Source of the DNA: Halorarius halobius
Lineage (GTDB): Archaea; Halobacteriota; Halobacteria; Halobacteriales; Haloarculaceae
Direction of reading: 5' to 3'
Assembly: GCF_024298865.1 (NCBI RefSeq)
Contig: NZ_CP101161.1
Location: forward strand, 2,315,227-2,379,226
Length of the DNA: 64,000 bases
The notes under the pieces were generated by a model that saw nothing but the letters and a program-made list of their open reading frames with translations, searched no databases and was not told where the DNA came from. How positions within the stretch are numbered: the first letter of the stretch is position 1; each line of letters begins with the position of its first letter. Below are positions 33,826 to 41,739 of this stretch, in pieces. The translations under genes were made by a program, and so were the position numbers.

Positions 33826-34847
33826 CGCGCGAACTCGAAGGGACGATACTCCGCGGTCGCGAGATGGACCCGGTCGAGGGCCGCGTGGTCGTCGAGGACG
33901 GCCGCGTCGCCGGAATCGAGGAGACGCCGACGGACTCGACGGACATCGTCTGTCCCGCGTTCGTCAACGCCCACACCCACATCGGGGACTCCATCGCCAA
34001 GGAGGCGGGCGGCGGCCTCTCGCTGGACGAACTCGTCGCGCCCCCGGACGGCCTCAAACACCGACTGTTGCGCGACGCCAGCCCCGCCGAACTGGTGAGC
34101 GCGATGTACCGCACCGTCCGGTTCATGGAGGAGTCGGGCACCGCGGCGTTCATCGAGTTCCGCGAGGGCGGCGTGGAAGGCGTCGAGCAGTTGCGCGACG
34201 CCACCGAGGACGTGCCCGTCGACCCCGTCATCCTCGGGCGCGAGGAGGTCGAAGCGATGGAGGCCGGCGACGGGTTCGGTGCCAGCGGCGCCCGCGACGG
34301 CGACTTCGACCGCGAGCGCAACCGCACCCGCGACGCCGGCAAACTGTTCGGCATCCACGCCGGCGAGCGCGACCCCCACGACATCAACGGCGCGCTCGAT
34401 TTGGGCCCCGATTTCCTCGTCCACATGGTCCACCCCGAGGAGATACATCTCGAACGCGTCGCGGACGCGAACATTCCCGTCGTCTGCTGTCCGCGCTCGA
34501 ACCTCGTCACGAAGGTCGGTCTGCCCCCGTTCGAGCGCCTGAGCGAGGCGACGACGCTGGCGCTCGGCACCGACAACGTGATGCTCAACTCGCCGTCCAT
34601 GTTCCGCGAGATGGAGTTCACGGCCAAACACTCCGACCTCCCGGCCGACGAAATCCTGCGGATGGCGACGGTCAACGGCGCCGACATCGCGGGGCTGGAG
34701 TACGGCGTCGTCGAGGAGGGGAAGCGGGCCCGCCTGCTCGTGCTCGACGGCGACTCCCACAACCTCACCGGCGCGCGCGACACCGTCCGGGCGGTCGTTC
34801 GGCGTGCGGGCGTGAGCGACGTGAAAGAGACGGTCCTCGACGCTTAG
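33822..34847 (+). CDS. Amidohydrolase-superfamily (deaminase-like) protein
   Basis: This 341-residue metal-dependent hydrolase has HxH in FVNAHTHIGDS, His in LFGIHAGER, His in VHMVHPEEIHL, and Asp in LGTDNVMLNSPSMFREM. The layout is that of cytosine/adenosine/SAH deaminase-like amidohydrolases. The substrate is unknown, but the four-base overlap with the HD phosphohydrolase upstream suggests a shared nucleotide or nucleoside pathway. The 3' end overlaps the convergent aminopeptidase stop by four bases. Confidence 0.9.
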   Translation: MTRELEGTILRGREMDPVEGRVVVEDGRVAGIEETPTDSTDIVCPAFVNAHTHIGDSIAKEAGGGLSLDELVAPPDGLKHRLLRDASPAELVSAMYRTVRFMEESGTAAFIEFREGGVEGVEQLRDATEDVPVDPVILGREEVEAMEAGDGFGASGARDGDFDRERNRTRDAGKLFGIHAGERDPHDINGALDLGPDFLVHMVHPEEIHLERVADANIPVVCCPRSNLVTKVGLPPFERLSEATTLALGTDNVMLNSPSMFREMEFTAKHSDLPADEILRMATVNGADIAGLEYGVVEEGKRARLLVLDGDSHNLTGARDTVRAVVRRAGVSDVKETVLDA

Positions 34848-35917
34848 ACGACGAACTCGCCGTCCACCTTGAACGGCTCGCCGTCCACCTCGACGCGGGC
34901 GTCCTCGCTCACGTCCACGAGCATGTCGACGTGGGCCGCGCTCTGGTTGAACTCGCGGTCGTCGGGCACGCACTCCTCCATCGCCGTCCCCAGCGCGAGA
35001 TGGACCGTATCGCCCATCTTCTCGTCGAACAGCAGGTTTCCCGTCGCGGTGTCGACGCCCTGGTTGGTGCCGATGCCGAGTTCGCCGACCCGGCGTGCGC
35101 CCGCGTCGGTGTCGAGGACGCCCTCGACGACGGCTTCGCCCGCCGCCGCGCCGTAGTCGACCACCTCGCCGTCCTCGAACACGAGTCGCACGTCCCGTAT
35201 CTCGCGGCCGTCGCGGTACAGCGGCACGTCGAACGTGACCTCGCCCTCGACGCTGTCGACGACGGGCGAGGTGAACACCTCGCCGCCGGGCATGTTCCGC
35301 TTCCCGTGGTCGCTCGCGGCGGCCATCCCCTCCACCGACATCCGAACGTCCGTCCCGTCGGCGACGATGCGGACCTCGCTGGCGTCGTCGAGCACGGCCG
35401 CGAGCCGCTCCTGGAACGCCCGCAGGTCGGCCCAGTCGCGGTCGATGGCGTCGTACACGTAGTCGGTCCATGCGGCCGTCGACATCTCCGCGCGCTGGGC
35501 GTCCGCCGGGGTGGGGTGCTGAGTGATGACCCACCGGGTCGAGTCGAGCCGTTCCTCCAGTATCGGCTGGTCCGCGCGCCGCGACGCCGTCGACTTCCCG
35601 GGGTCGACGTCGCTCGTCTCGCTGGCGTTGCGGCCCGCCTGCACGAAGATGGCCACGTCGGTGGCCTCCATCTCCGCGAGCGCGTGCTCCTTCGTGCGGA
35701 ACTGGTCGACGTCCATCGCCCGGGCGTACGCCCGGCCCGCTCGACTGCTCGACATCGCCGTCTTCGGGCGAGCACCGTGCTCGCCCAGTTTTTCGTACAG
35801 TGCGACGACCAGGTCCTCGGCGGCGGGCGGCGCCGTCACGAGCACGTCGTCGTCGGCCCCGACGTCGGTACAGTAGTCGACCAGTATCTCGGCGTGGCGG
35901 CTGATGCGGGGGTCCAT
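34844..35917 (-). CDS. M29-family (aminopeptidase T-like) metallopeptidase
   Basis: This 357-residue protein has the full metal-ligand set of the M29 family: Glu in MPGGEVFTSPV, Glu in RRVGELGIGTNQG, His in TVHLALGTAM, and His/Asp in SAAHVDMLVDVS. These two-metal enzymes remove N-terminal residues from peptides, in the cytoplasm here as there is no signal. I placed the start at the ATG 35915-35917 (MDPRISRHAEILVDYC), the typical family N-terminus; a few upstream codons are also open. Confidence 0.92.
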   Translation of the reverse strand: MDPRISRHAEILVDYCTDVGADDDVLVTAPPAAEDLVVALYEKLGEHGARPKTAMSSSRAGRAYARAMDVDQFRTKEHALAEMEATDVAIFVQAGRNASETSDVDPGKSTASRRADQPILEERLDSTRWVITQHPTPADAQRAEMSTAAWTDYVYDAIDRDWADLRAFQERLAAVLDDASEVRIVADGTDVRMSVEGMAAASDHGKRNMPGGEVFTSPVVDSVEGEVTFDVPLYRDGREIRDVRLVFEDGEVVDYGAAAGEAVVEGVLDTDAGARRVGELGIGTNQGVDTATGNLLFDEKMGDTVHLALGTAMEECVPDDREFNQSAAHVDMLVDVSEDARVEVDGEPFKVDGEFVV

Positions 35918-36044
35918 GTCAGTCTGGACACGAGCCCTCAAGAAAAATCTCGGCCACGACCGGCCCGAAAGTGGAACTGGTCGGCTCGCGAACGTCGCGG
36001 CTCCCGAAAGAGGTTAATCCGGGCTCCCCGTGTCACTCGGTAGC

Positions 36045-36488
36045 ATGTACGACCGGATACTCGTCCCGACGGACGGGTCCGAGGGGATGGGGCGGGTGGT
36101 CGCGCACGCGGCGCGACTCGCCGCCGTCCACGGCGCGACCCTGGAACTGGTGTACGTCGTCAACACCGCCGCGGTGGCGAACCTTCCGATGGAGACCTCC
36201 TGGGAGGGCGTCTCCGAGATGCTCCGCGAGGAAGGCGAGGGCGCGCTCGACGCCGCCGAACAGCGGGCACGGTCGACCGAGGCCGAGGTTCCCATCGAGC
36301 GCGTGCTCCTGGAGGGGAACCCGGCCCACGAGATAGTCAGTTACGCCGACCGCGGCGACTGCTCGCTGGTCTGTATGGGCACCCATGGCCGCGGCGGCGT
36401 CAGTCGTCTCCTGCTCGGAAGCGTCGCCGAACGGGTCGTCCGCTCCTCGGAGGTGCCTGTGTTGACGGTCCGGGTCGGCGAGGAGTGA
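36045..36488 (+). CDS. Universal stress protein (UspA family)
   Basis: This 147-residue Usp has the ATP-binding signatures intact: the N-terminal strand YDRILVPTDGSEGMGRVV and the C-terminal loop CMGTHGRGGVSRLLLGSVAERVVRSSEVPVLTVR, whose GxxGx(9)GS pattern binds phosphates. Usps are stress-related ATP-binding proteins with unclear partners. The ATG at 36045 is preferred to a GTG 15 nt upstream. It is one of four Usp-type proteins in the window and has one of the two best nucleotide sites. Confidence 0.93.
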   Translation: MYDRILVPTDGSEGMGRVVAHAARLAAVHGATLELVYVVNTAAVANLPMETSWEGVSEMLREEGEGALDAAEQRARSTEAEVPIERVLLEGNPAHEIVSYADRGDCSLVCMGTHGRGGVSRLLLGSVAERVVRSSEVPVLTVRVGEE

Positions 36489-36525
36489 CCGACCGTTTCG
36501 CGCTACCCCGTACCGACGCACACGT

Positions 36526-36666
36526 ATGTTCACGCTGACAGGAAAGGCCGTCGCGCTCGCCACCCTCGGCGCGCTCGTCGGGGCCGTCCTCCTGTTCAAC
36601 ATCTGGCTGGGCGTCCTCGCGCTGTTCGCCGCCGTCCCGTTCGCCTACAGGGTCGTCGCCGCGTGA
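36526..36666 (+). CDS. Small two-helix membrane protein (46 residues)
   Basis: The frame 36526-36666 encodes 46 residues beginning MFTLTGKAVALATLGALVGAV and continuing with LLFNIWLGVLALFAAVPFAYRVV. It would form two short membrane helices with a basic tail. It starts 37 nt after the Usp stop on the same strand, and its TGA directly abuts the birA stop at 36667. I do not recognise the family. Placement in a tight gap and a clean hydrophobic pattern support a real gene. Confidence 0.6.
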   Translation: MFTLTGKAVALATLGALVGAVLLFNIWLGVLALFAAVPFAYRVVAA

Positions 36667-37599
36667 CTACTGCGGCCGCAGATGCTCGCAGTCGCCCGCG
36701 GTCACGCGTTCGGTGCCGTCGTCGGTCTCGACCACCAGCGTCCCGGGGAACTCGACGTCGACGGCCTCGCCCTCGACCGTGCCGCCGGGCGTCTCCACCC
36801 TGACCTCGCGCCCGAGCGTCCCCGATAGCTCGCGCCAGCGGGGCAACACCGCATCGAGGTCGCCGCGCAGGTCGTCGAACCGCTCGACGACCCCCTGCAG
36901 GAACGCGCGGCGCGACACCGCACCGACCAGCTGTTGGACGCTCGTGCCCGTCTCGGGTAGGTCCTCGGCCGGGACGTTCACGTTGACCCCCGGGCCGACG
37001 ACGACCCACGAGACCCGGTCGGCCTCCCCCTCCATCTCGGTAAGGATGCCACACAGTTTCTTCTCCCCCTCGCCGGTGTCGACGAGCACGTCGTTGGGCC
37101 ACTTGATGTGTGCGTCGACGCCGACCTCGCGGGCCGTCTCGGCGACGGCGACGGCCGCCGCAAGCGTGAACGCGGGGGCGCTGGTGGGCGGCACCTCCGG
37201 GCGCACGAGCAGGGAGGCGTACACGCCCCCGGGCGGCGAACTCCAGTCGCGGTCCAGGCGGCCGCGCCCCCCGGTCTGCTCGGCGGCGACGACGACCACG
37301 TCCTCGCGGCCCTCGGCGGCGAGGTCCCGGGCCCGGGCGTTCGTCGAGTCGAGCGCGTCGTGGAACTCGACGTCAACGTCGGCGTCGAGGCCGAACGCGA
37401 CGGCCGCCTCGCCGTACTCGGGGACCGAGACGAGCCGGTAGCCGTCGCCGGCGTCCTCCACCTCGAACCCCTCCTCGCGAAGCGCCTCGACGTGCTTCCA
37501 GACCGCCGCCCGTGAGACGTCCAGCCGGTCGGCGAGCGACGGCCCGGTGACGGGGCCGTCGGACAGCGCCGCGAGCACGCGGCGTCGGGTCTCCTGCAT
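36667..37599 (-). CDS. birA: Bifunctional biotin-protein ligase / biotin operon repressor
   Basis: This is a 310-residue BirA. Residues 1-65 form a winged helix-turn-helix (TRRRVLAALSDGPVTG, LADRLDVSRAAVWKHVEALREEG). The catalytic domain has the biotinyl-AMP loop TGGRGRLDRDWSSPPGG, IKWPNDVLVD with the active Lys, and KKLCGILTEM. A C-terminal SH3-like domain ends the protein. It attaches biotin to the BCCP lysine, most likely that of PccA in this window. The DNA-binding domain suggests it also represses biotin or carboxylase genes. Confidence 0.95.
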   Translation of the reverse strand: MQETRRRVLAALSDGPVTGPSLADRLDVSRAAVWKHVEALREEGFEVEDAGDGYRLVSVPEYGEAAVAFGLDADVDVEFHDALDSTNARARDLAAEGREDVVVVAAEQTGGRGRLDRDWSSPPGGVYASLLVRPEVPPTSAPAFTLAAAVAVAETAREVGVDAHIKWPNDVLVDTGEGEKKLCGILTEMEGEADRVSWVVVGPGVNVNVPAEDLPETGTSVQQLVGAVSRRAFLQGVVERFDDLRGDLDAVLPRWRELSGTLGREVRVETPGGTVEGEAVDVEFPGTLVVETDDGTERVTAGDCEHLRPQ

Positions 37600-37634
37600 G
37601 CCCCCCGGTTGGGAGAGCCGACCCTTGAGCGTTC

Positions 37635-38498
37635 TCACCCGCCGGCCGTCGTAGTCGGCGTCCCCGGCCGGTCGTCGGCCGTCGTCGCCGCCCGGGCCTC
37701 GGAGAGCCAGTCGGGCGACCTCGGGGGGTCGTCCCGCGTCGTGAACTCCACCCGGACCCACCCGGCGACGGGCGTGCCGTCGACCGACCCCTCGTAGTTG
37801 AACCTGTACGAGCGGACGACGCCCTCGTCGGTCACCGTGGCGACGAACTCCGTCACCTCGGCGTCCGCGACGGCGCGCCCGCGGACGGGAAGCCGTCGCG
37901 CCTCGAACGACTCGTCGACGACGCGGTAGTCGCCCGTCTCGGGGGAGCCCTCGGCGACGGTGACGCTGGCCGCGCCGAACAGCGCCCGCAACTGCGACCC
38001 GCGGGTCGTCTCGAACGGAGGCGGGACCCGGGAGCGCGTCCGGTAGGAGACGTTCGGGCCGTGTTCGACCCGGACGTAGGTGCGGTCCGCCACCGTGTGG
38101 AACCGCCGCTCGTATCGGTCGTAGTGGGGCGCGCCCCCGTCGGTGGCGTTCGAGTAGGCGTCGACGACCCGCGCGGTGTAGGCCGACCCGTTGCGCGTCG
38201 CCGCCCGGAGATACTCGACCCGCGGGTTCCGGTAGCGGCCACCCAGCACCGTCACCTCGTAGGAGTGGGTGGCGTTCGCGCGGGCCGCGAGCGCCCGCTC
38301 GTGAGCCGCAACCAGCGCCGCCGCGTCGCCGACTCCCGACGGCCCCACGACCGGTCCTCGCGGCTCCTCGGGCACCTCGGCGGGGGTGAGCGTCGGCGTC
38401 GCCGTGCCGTCGTCGACCGGGGCGGCCGTGCTACAGCCAGCCACCGACAGCAGAAGCGCCACAACGACCCCTCGCCCGAGACGGCTCCACCCGGTCAT
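37635..38498 (-). CDS. Haloarchaeal lipoprotein, paralog A
   Basis: This 287-residue lipoprotein has a Sec-type signal with lipobox (VVALLLSVAGCS). The mature part is a beta-rich domain with DAAALVAAHERALAARANATHSYEV, repeated N-x-S/T glycosylation sites (RNGSAYT, YSNATDG, GPNVSYR) and RSYRFNYEGSVDGTPVAGWVRVEF near the end. The same layout is in the adjacent gene, so the pair arose by tandem duplication. The family is haloarchaeal with no known role; outer-face ligand binding is a guess. Confidence 0.83.
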   Translation of the reverse strand: MTGWSRLGRGVVVALLLSVAGCSTAAPVDDGTATPTLTPAEVPEEPRGPVVGPSGVGDAAALVAAHERALAARANATHSYEVTVLGGRYRNPRVEYLRAATRNGSAYTARVVDAYSNATDGGAPHYDRYERRFHTVADRTYVRVEHGPNVSYRTRSRVPPPFETTRGSQLRALFGAASVTVAEGSPETGDYRVVDESFEARRLPVRGRAVADAEVTEFVATVTDEGVVRSYRFNYEGSVDGTPVAGWVRVEFTTRDDPPRSPDWLSEARAATTADDRPGTPTTTAGG

Positions 38499-39327
38499 GC
38501 CGGGGCGTTCGAACAGTCACTCCTTCAGCGTTCCCACCGGTCGCGGCCAGCGCCTCGTCGTGCCAGTCGGGCGGGGCGACCGGCCCGGACGACTCGAACG
38601 CGACGGTCACCCACCCGCGAGCGTCGCTCCCGTTCCGCACGCCGGCGTAGTCGAACCGGTAGCCGACGACGCGCCCCCGTGGCGTCACCGTGGCGTAGAG
38701 GTCGGTCACTGTGGCGTCGGTCACCGGGCCCGCGACCGTCGGGAGCCGCCGGACCCCGAACGACTCGGCCCACACTCGGTAGTTCCCGCCGTAGCTCAGC
38801 GAGTTGGCGACGTTCACGTCGCCGGCCGCAAACAGCGCGTGCAACTGTGCCGCCCGCGTCGGGTCGACCGGCCGCGCCGCCTCGCCCACCCGCTGGTCGT
38901 ACGAGACGCTCCCGTCGGGCCACGTGACGCGACTGAGCGTGCGGCCGGACGCGGTGTACTGCTCGGTGACGGTCACCGACTCGTTGACTCGGCCCCCGTC
39001 GAGGCGCTCGAACCGCTCGACGACCAGCCGTGCGGACACGTTCCTCCCGTCGGTGACGGCGTCGTAGTCGTGGTCGGTCACGCCGTCCTCGTAGGCTCGC
39101 TCGTACACCGAGACGGCGACGGTTCGGTTCCGTAGCGTCCGCTCGTGGGCCGCGACCAGCGCGGCCGCGTCCGGGACGCCCGCATGCGAGATGGGCCACG
39201 GCGTCCGGTCGGCGGGCACCGCGACCGGGGTCAGCGACGGCGTCGCCGGCGACGGCTCCGTGACCGCGCCGCTACAGCCCGCAAGCAGGAGTACCGCGAC
39301 GACGGCGGGGACCGGGAGCCGGGCCAT
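38431..39327 (-). CDS. Haloarchaeal lipoprotein, paralog B
   Basis: This 298-residue paralog of the downstream gene has lipobox VLLLAGCS, DAAALVAAHERTLRNRTVAVSVYE, glycosylation sites (RNVSARL, VNESVTV, RNGSDAR) and VGYRFDYAGVRNGSDARGWVTVAFE. The domain should end near DWHDEALAATGG, as in paralog A, but the frame runs on for about 25 Arg-rich residues and overlaps the next gene by 68 nt. A small frameshift after residue ~262 would restore a stop (TGA) at once. It starts 7 nt after the NifU-like gene, so they are co-transcribed. Confidence 0.82.
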   Translation of the reverse strand: MARLPVPAVVAVLLLAGCSGAVTEPSPATPSLTPVAVPADRTPWPISHAGVPDAAALVAAHERTLRNRTVAVSVYERAYEDGVTDHDYDAVTDGRNVSARLVVERFERLDGGRVNESVTVTEQYTASGRTLSRVTWPDGSVSYDQRVGEAARPVDPTRAAQLHALFAAGDVNVANSLSYGGNYRVWAESFGVRRLPTVAGPVTDATVTDLYATVTPRGRVVGYRFDYAGVRNGSDARGWVTVAFESSGPVAPPDWHDEALAATGGNAEGVTVRTPRHDRVEPSRARGRCGASAVGGWL

Positions 39328-39334
39328 CCCGTCC

Positions 39335-39634
39335 TCAGAACGGTGCGTCGCCCCCGTCGAGCCGCGGTTCGGGGTCCCCGCCCAGCCCGGCCTCGGCGCG
39401 GACCCGCCGTATTTCGGGTATCTCGCGGGTGAGCCGCGTCTCCAGCGCCTGCACCGTCATCGGGGAGATGCCACAGCCCGAACACGCGCCACCGAGCGCG
39501 ATGGTCACCTCGCCGGCCTCGGCGTCGAGATGCTGGATGGCGTGGCTCCCACCGTGGGCCGCTATCTGTGGGAACTCGCGCTGGACGAACCGCGTCACCC
39601 GCTCGCGGAGGTCGTTCTCGGTCGGCGTCGTCAT
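39335..39634 (-). CDS. NifU C-terminal-domain Fe-S scaffold/carrier
   Basis: This 99-residue protein is the Nfu-type domain of NifU. It has LRERVTRFVQREFPQIAAHGGSHAIQHLDAEAG followed by the cluster-binding ALGGACSGCGISPMTVQALE, with the CxxC pair in the conserved place. It carries or assembles a 4Fe-4S cluster for apo-proteins. Only 7 nt separate it from the lipoprotein gene downstream. Another Fe-S assembly gene (A-type carrier) is at the left edge of the window. Confidence 0.92.
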   Translation of the reverse strand: MTTPTENDLRERVTRFVQREFPQIAAHGGSHAIQHLDAEAGEVTIALGGACSGCGISPMTVQALETRLTREIPEIRRVRAEAGLGGDPEPRLDGGDAPF

Positions 39635-39675
39635 GCCCCTCGTTGGCACGGGGTCGGTATAGCGTTCGCGGTCGG

Positions 39676-39885
39676 TCACGCCTTGTCGTCGGTCGGTCGC
39701 ACGAACAGCCAGCCGAACGCCGCCATGACGAGGCCGACGGTCACGCCGGTCGTCACGCCCTGGCGGGGGTCGCCGAGCGCGAGTCCGAACAGCGTCGCCG
39801 TCAGGAGCGCCGCCAGGAAGAACACGCCGGCACGGGTCGGTCCGGAGTCGAGGAGCGCGCGCACAGTTGCCGTAGCGGCTCGCAT
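39676..39885 (-). CDS. Small two-helix membrane protein
   Basis: This 69-residue protein has an amphipathic start (MRAATATVRALLDSGPT) and two membrane helices, GVFFLAALLTATLFGLALG and GVTTGVTVGLVMAAFGWLFV, ending in a charged PTDDKA tail. I do not recognise the family. It lies 41 nt upstream of the NifU-like gene and divergent from the acyl-CoA dehydrogenase gene. Confidence 0.72.
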   Translation of the reverse strand: MRAATATVRALLDSGPTRAGVFFLAALLTATLFGLALGDPRQGVTTGVTVGLVMAAFGWLFVRPTDDKA

Positions 39886-39971
39886 GCCAAAACCGTTGTC
39901 CGCCGAAAGCTGATAAATGCCCGCAGACCGGCGGCGAACACGAGATGGGGGCGGAACCGTCAGGAGTGGAC

Positions 39972-41147
39972 ATGCAGCTCACCGACGAGCAACAGATGAT
40001 ACAGCGGTCGTTGCGCGAGTATCTCGAAGACGAGATTCGGCCGGACCTCCCCGAGGCCGACGAGGAGCCGCTGACCAAGGCGGAGGCCATCGCCTACCAG
40101 CAGGAACTCGGCGAACTCGGCATCGGCCCCGGCTCCCCGGACGAGGGGTTCGCGGACCCGATGACGTACACGCTCGCCAGCGAGGAGCTGTCGAGGGTGT
40201 GGCCGTCGCTGAACGTCACGCTCTCGATGTCGTTCCCGGTGCAGTTCGCGGCCTACGCCGGCGAGCGCACTCGCGATGCGCTGGGCGACAAGATAGACGA
40301 GGGCTCCTGTATCGGCTGTATGGCCGTCACCGAGCCCGAGGGCGGTAGCGACACGGCGAACCCGAACACCACGGCCGAGAAGGACGGCGACGAGTACGTC
40401 ATCAACGGGGAGAAGACGTGGGTGTCGAACGCGCCCATCGCGGACATGGCGCTGGTCGTCGCCCACGACGTCGAGGCGGACGCCCGCGACTTCTTCATCG
40501 TCGACAAGGAGACTGGCGGGTTCGAGACCCGGAAGCTCGACAAACTCGGCTGGAACGCCTCCCCGACGGGCCAGATGTTCTTCGACGACGTGCGCGTGCC
40601 CGCCGAGAACAAACTGATGACCGCCGTCGGCAACATGGTCGCGGAGGGGAACGGGGACCTCGCGGACGCGCCGATGTTCCAGACCGCCAAGCCGCTCAAC
40701 GCCATCTTCTCGTACATGCGGACCGGGATGGCCGCGATGTCGGTCGGCATCATGCAGGCCGCGATGGACGAGGCCCTGGAGTACGCGAAGGGGCGGGAGA
40801 TAAGCGGCGAGGCCATCGCCGGCAAACAGCTGGTTCAGGACCTGCTGTACAAAATCAAACGCGACCTCGAGACATCGCGACTGCTGACGTACCACGCGGC
40901 GGACCTCGTCCACCGTGGCGACGAGGAGGCGCGGCTGATGTCGTCGCTGGCGAAGGGCCACGCCTGCGAACGCTCGGTCGACGCCGCCTCGAACGCGATG
41001 CAGGTGTTCGGCGCCAACGGCCTCTCGACCGACTACCCGCTCGAGCGGTTCTACCGCGACGCCCGCACGATGACCATCCCGGACGGCACCACCGAGATAC
41101 AGAAGCTCATCGTCGGCTACGAACTGACGGACATCCCCGGCTACTGA
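39972..41147 (+). CDS. Acyl-CoA dehydrogenase family protein with Asp at the catalytic base
   Basis: This is a 391-residue FAD enzyme of fatty-acid or branched-chain acyl-CoA oxidation. Family blocks are MAVTEPEGGSDTAN, VINGEKTWVSNAP, QVFGANGLSTDYPLERFYRDAR and GTTEIQKLIVG. At the catalytic-base position the usual Glu of the YEGT motif is Asp371 (IPDGT). Two starts are possible: ATG 39972 has AGGAG 5 nt upstream, while ATG 39945 sits about 30 nt behind a GATAAATG box. I chose 39972 because MQLTDEQQMIQRS is the usual family N-terminus. Confidence 0.93.
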   Translation: MQLTDEQQMIQRSLREYLEDEIRPDLPEADEEPLTKAEAIAYQQELGELGIGPGSPDEGFADPMTYTLASEELSRVWPSLNVTLSMSFPVQFAAYAGERTRDALGDKIDEGSCIGCMAVTEPEGGSDTANPNTTAEKDGDEYVINGEKTWVSNAPIADMALVVAHDVEADARDFFIVDKETGGFETRKLDKLGWNASPTGQMFFDDVRVPAENKLMTAVGNMVAEGNGDLADAPMFQTAKPLNAIFSYMRTGMAAMSVGIMQAAMDEALEYAKGREISGEAIAGKQLVQDLLYKIKRDLETSRLLTYHAADLVHRGDEEARLMSSLAKGHACERSVDAASNAMQVFGANGLSTDYPLERFYRDARTMTIPDGTTEIQKLIVGYELTDIPGY

Positions 41148-41154
41148 ACGGCCG

Positions 41155-41622
41155 TCAGTCGGCGACGACCGCGCCCGCGAGCGTGCCATCGAGGCGCCCG
41201 GTCAGCGACCCGATGTGGTCGTCCAGGTCGAGCGCGAACTGCCGGTCGGCCGGGAGTTCGACCCACGAGAACGCGAACTCCACGCCCCGCTCGTCGCCCT
41301 CCCCGGTGACGACGTGCGTCCACTCGTCGCGTGGCTCGTGGACCGGGGCGTGATAGAAGCTCCGAACGTACCGCTTTGGCGGCGACCGCCTGCGCGTCCA
41401 CACGTCGGTCGCCAGATGCCGCACCCGGCCCAGCGTCGCCAGCCCGCTCTCCTCGATGACCTCCCGGTACAGTGCCTCCCGCGGCGACTCGCCGCCCTCT
41501 ACGGTGCCTTTCGGTATCTGGAGCCCCTCGTGACCCGGCCCCTCGAAGACGAGCAACTCGGAGCCGTTCCGGGTGACGTACGCGCAGGCTTTCTCGACGT
41601 GCGTTACCGCCGTGTCGTCCAT
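41155..41622 (-). CDS. NUDIX hydrolase
   Basis: This 155-residue protein has a complete Nudix box, GTVEGGESPREALYREVIEESG (about 44-65), giving the REVxEE metal site. The preceding QIPKG is as in Ap4A/ADP-ribose-type members. The substrate (a nucleoside diphosphate linked to X) cannot be read. I placed the start at ATG 41620-41622; TTATAC lies about 25 nt upstream and overlapping inverted repeats lie further up (41667-41696). It is downstream of pccA on the same strand but has its own promoter. Confidence 0.92.
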   Translation of the reverse strand: MDDTAVTHVEKACAYVTRNGSELLVFEGPGHEGLQIPKGTVEGGESPREALYREVIEESGLATLGRVRHLATDVWTRRRSPPKRYVRSFYHAPVHEPRDEWTHVVTGEGDERGVEFAFSWVELPADRQFALDLDDHIGSLTGRLDGTLAGAVVAD

Positions 41623-41666
41623 GACAGCGCGTGACACTCAGTAGCGTATAACGCTGTTCAAATATC

Positions 41667-41696
41667 CTCCTAAAGGAGTAATAAGTGAATAACTCC
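41667..41696 (-). promoter_or_regulatory. Overlapping inverted repeats upstream of the NUDIX gene
   Basis: CTCCT-AA-AGGAG (41667-41678) and GGAGT...ACTCC (41675-41679 with 41692-41696) share one GGAG arm, so only one of the two stems can form at a time. The site is in the AT-rich gap between pccA and the NUDIX gene, about 45-75 nt before the ATG at 41622. It could be an operator or a small RNA switch. Confidence 0.5.
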
Positions 41697-41739
41697 GCGA
41701 GAAGAAACCGACGTGGGTTACGTCCGGGCAGGTCCCGCG

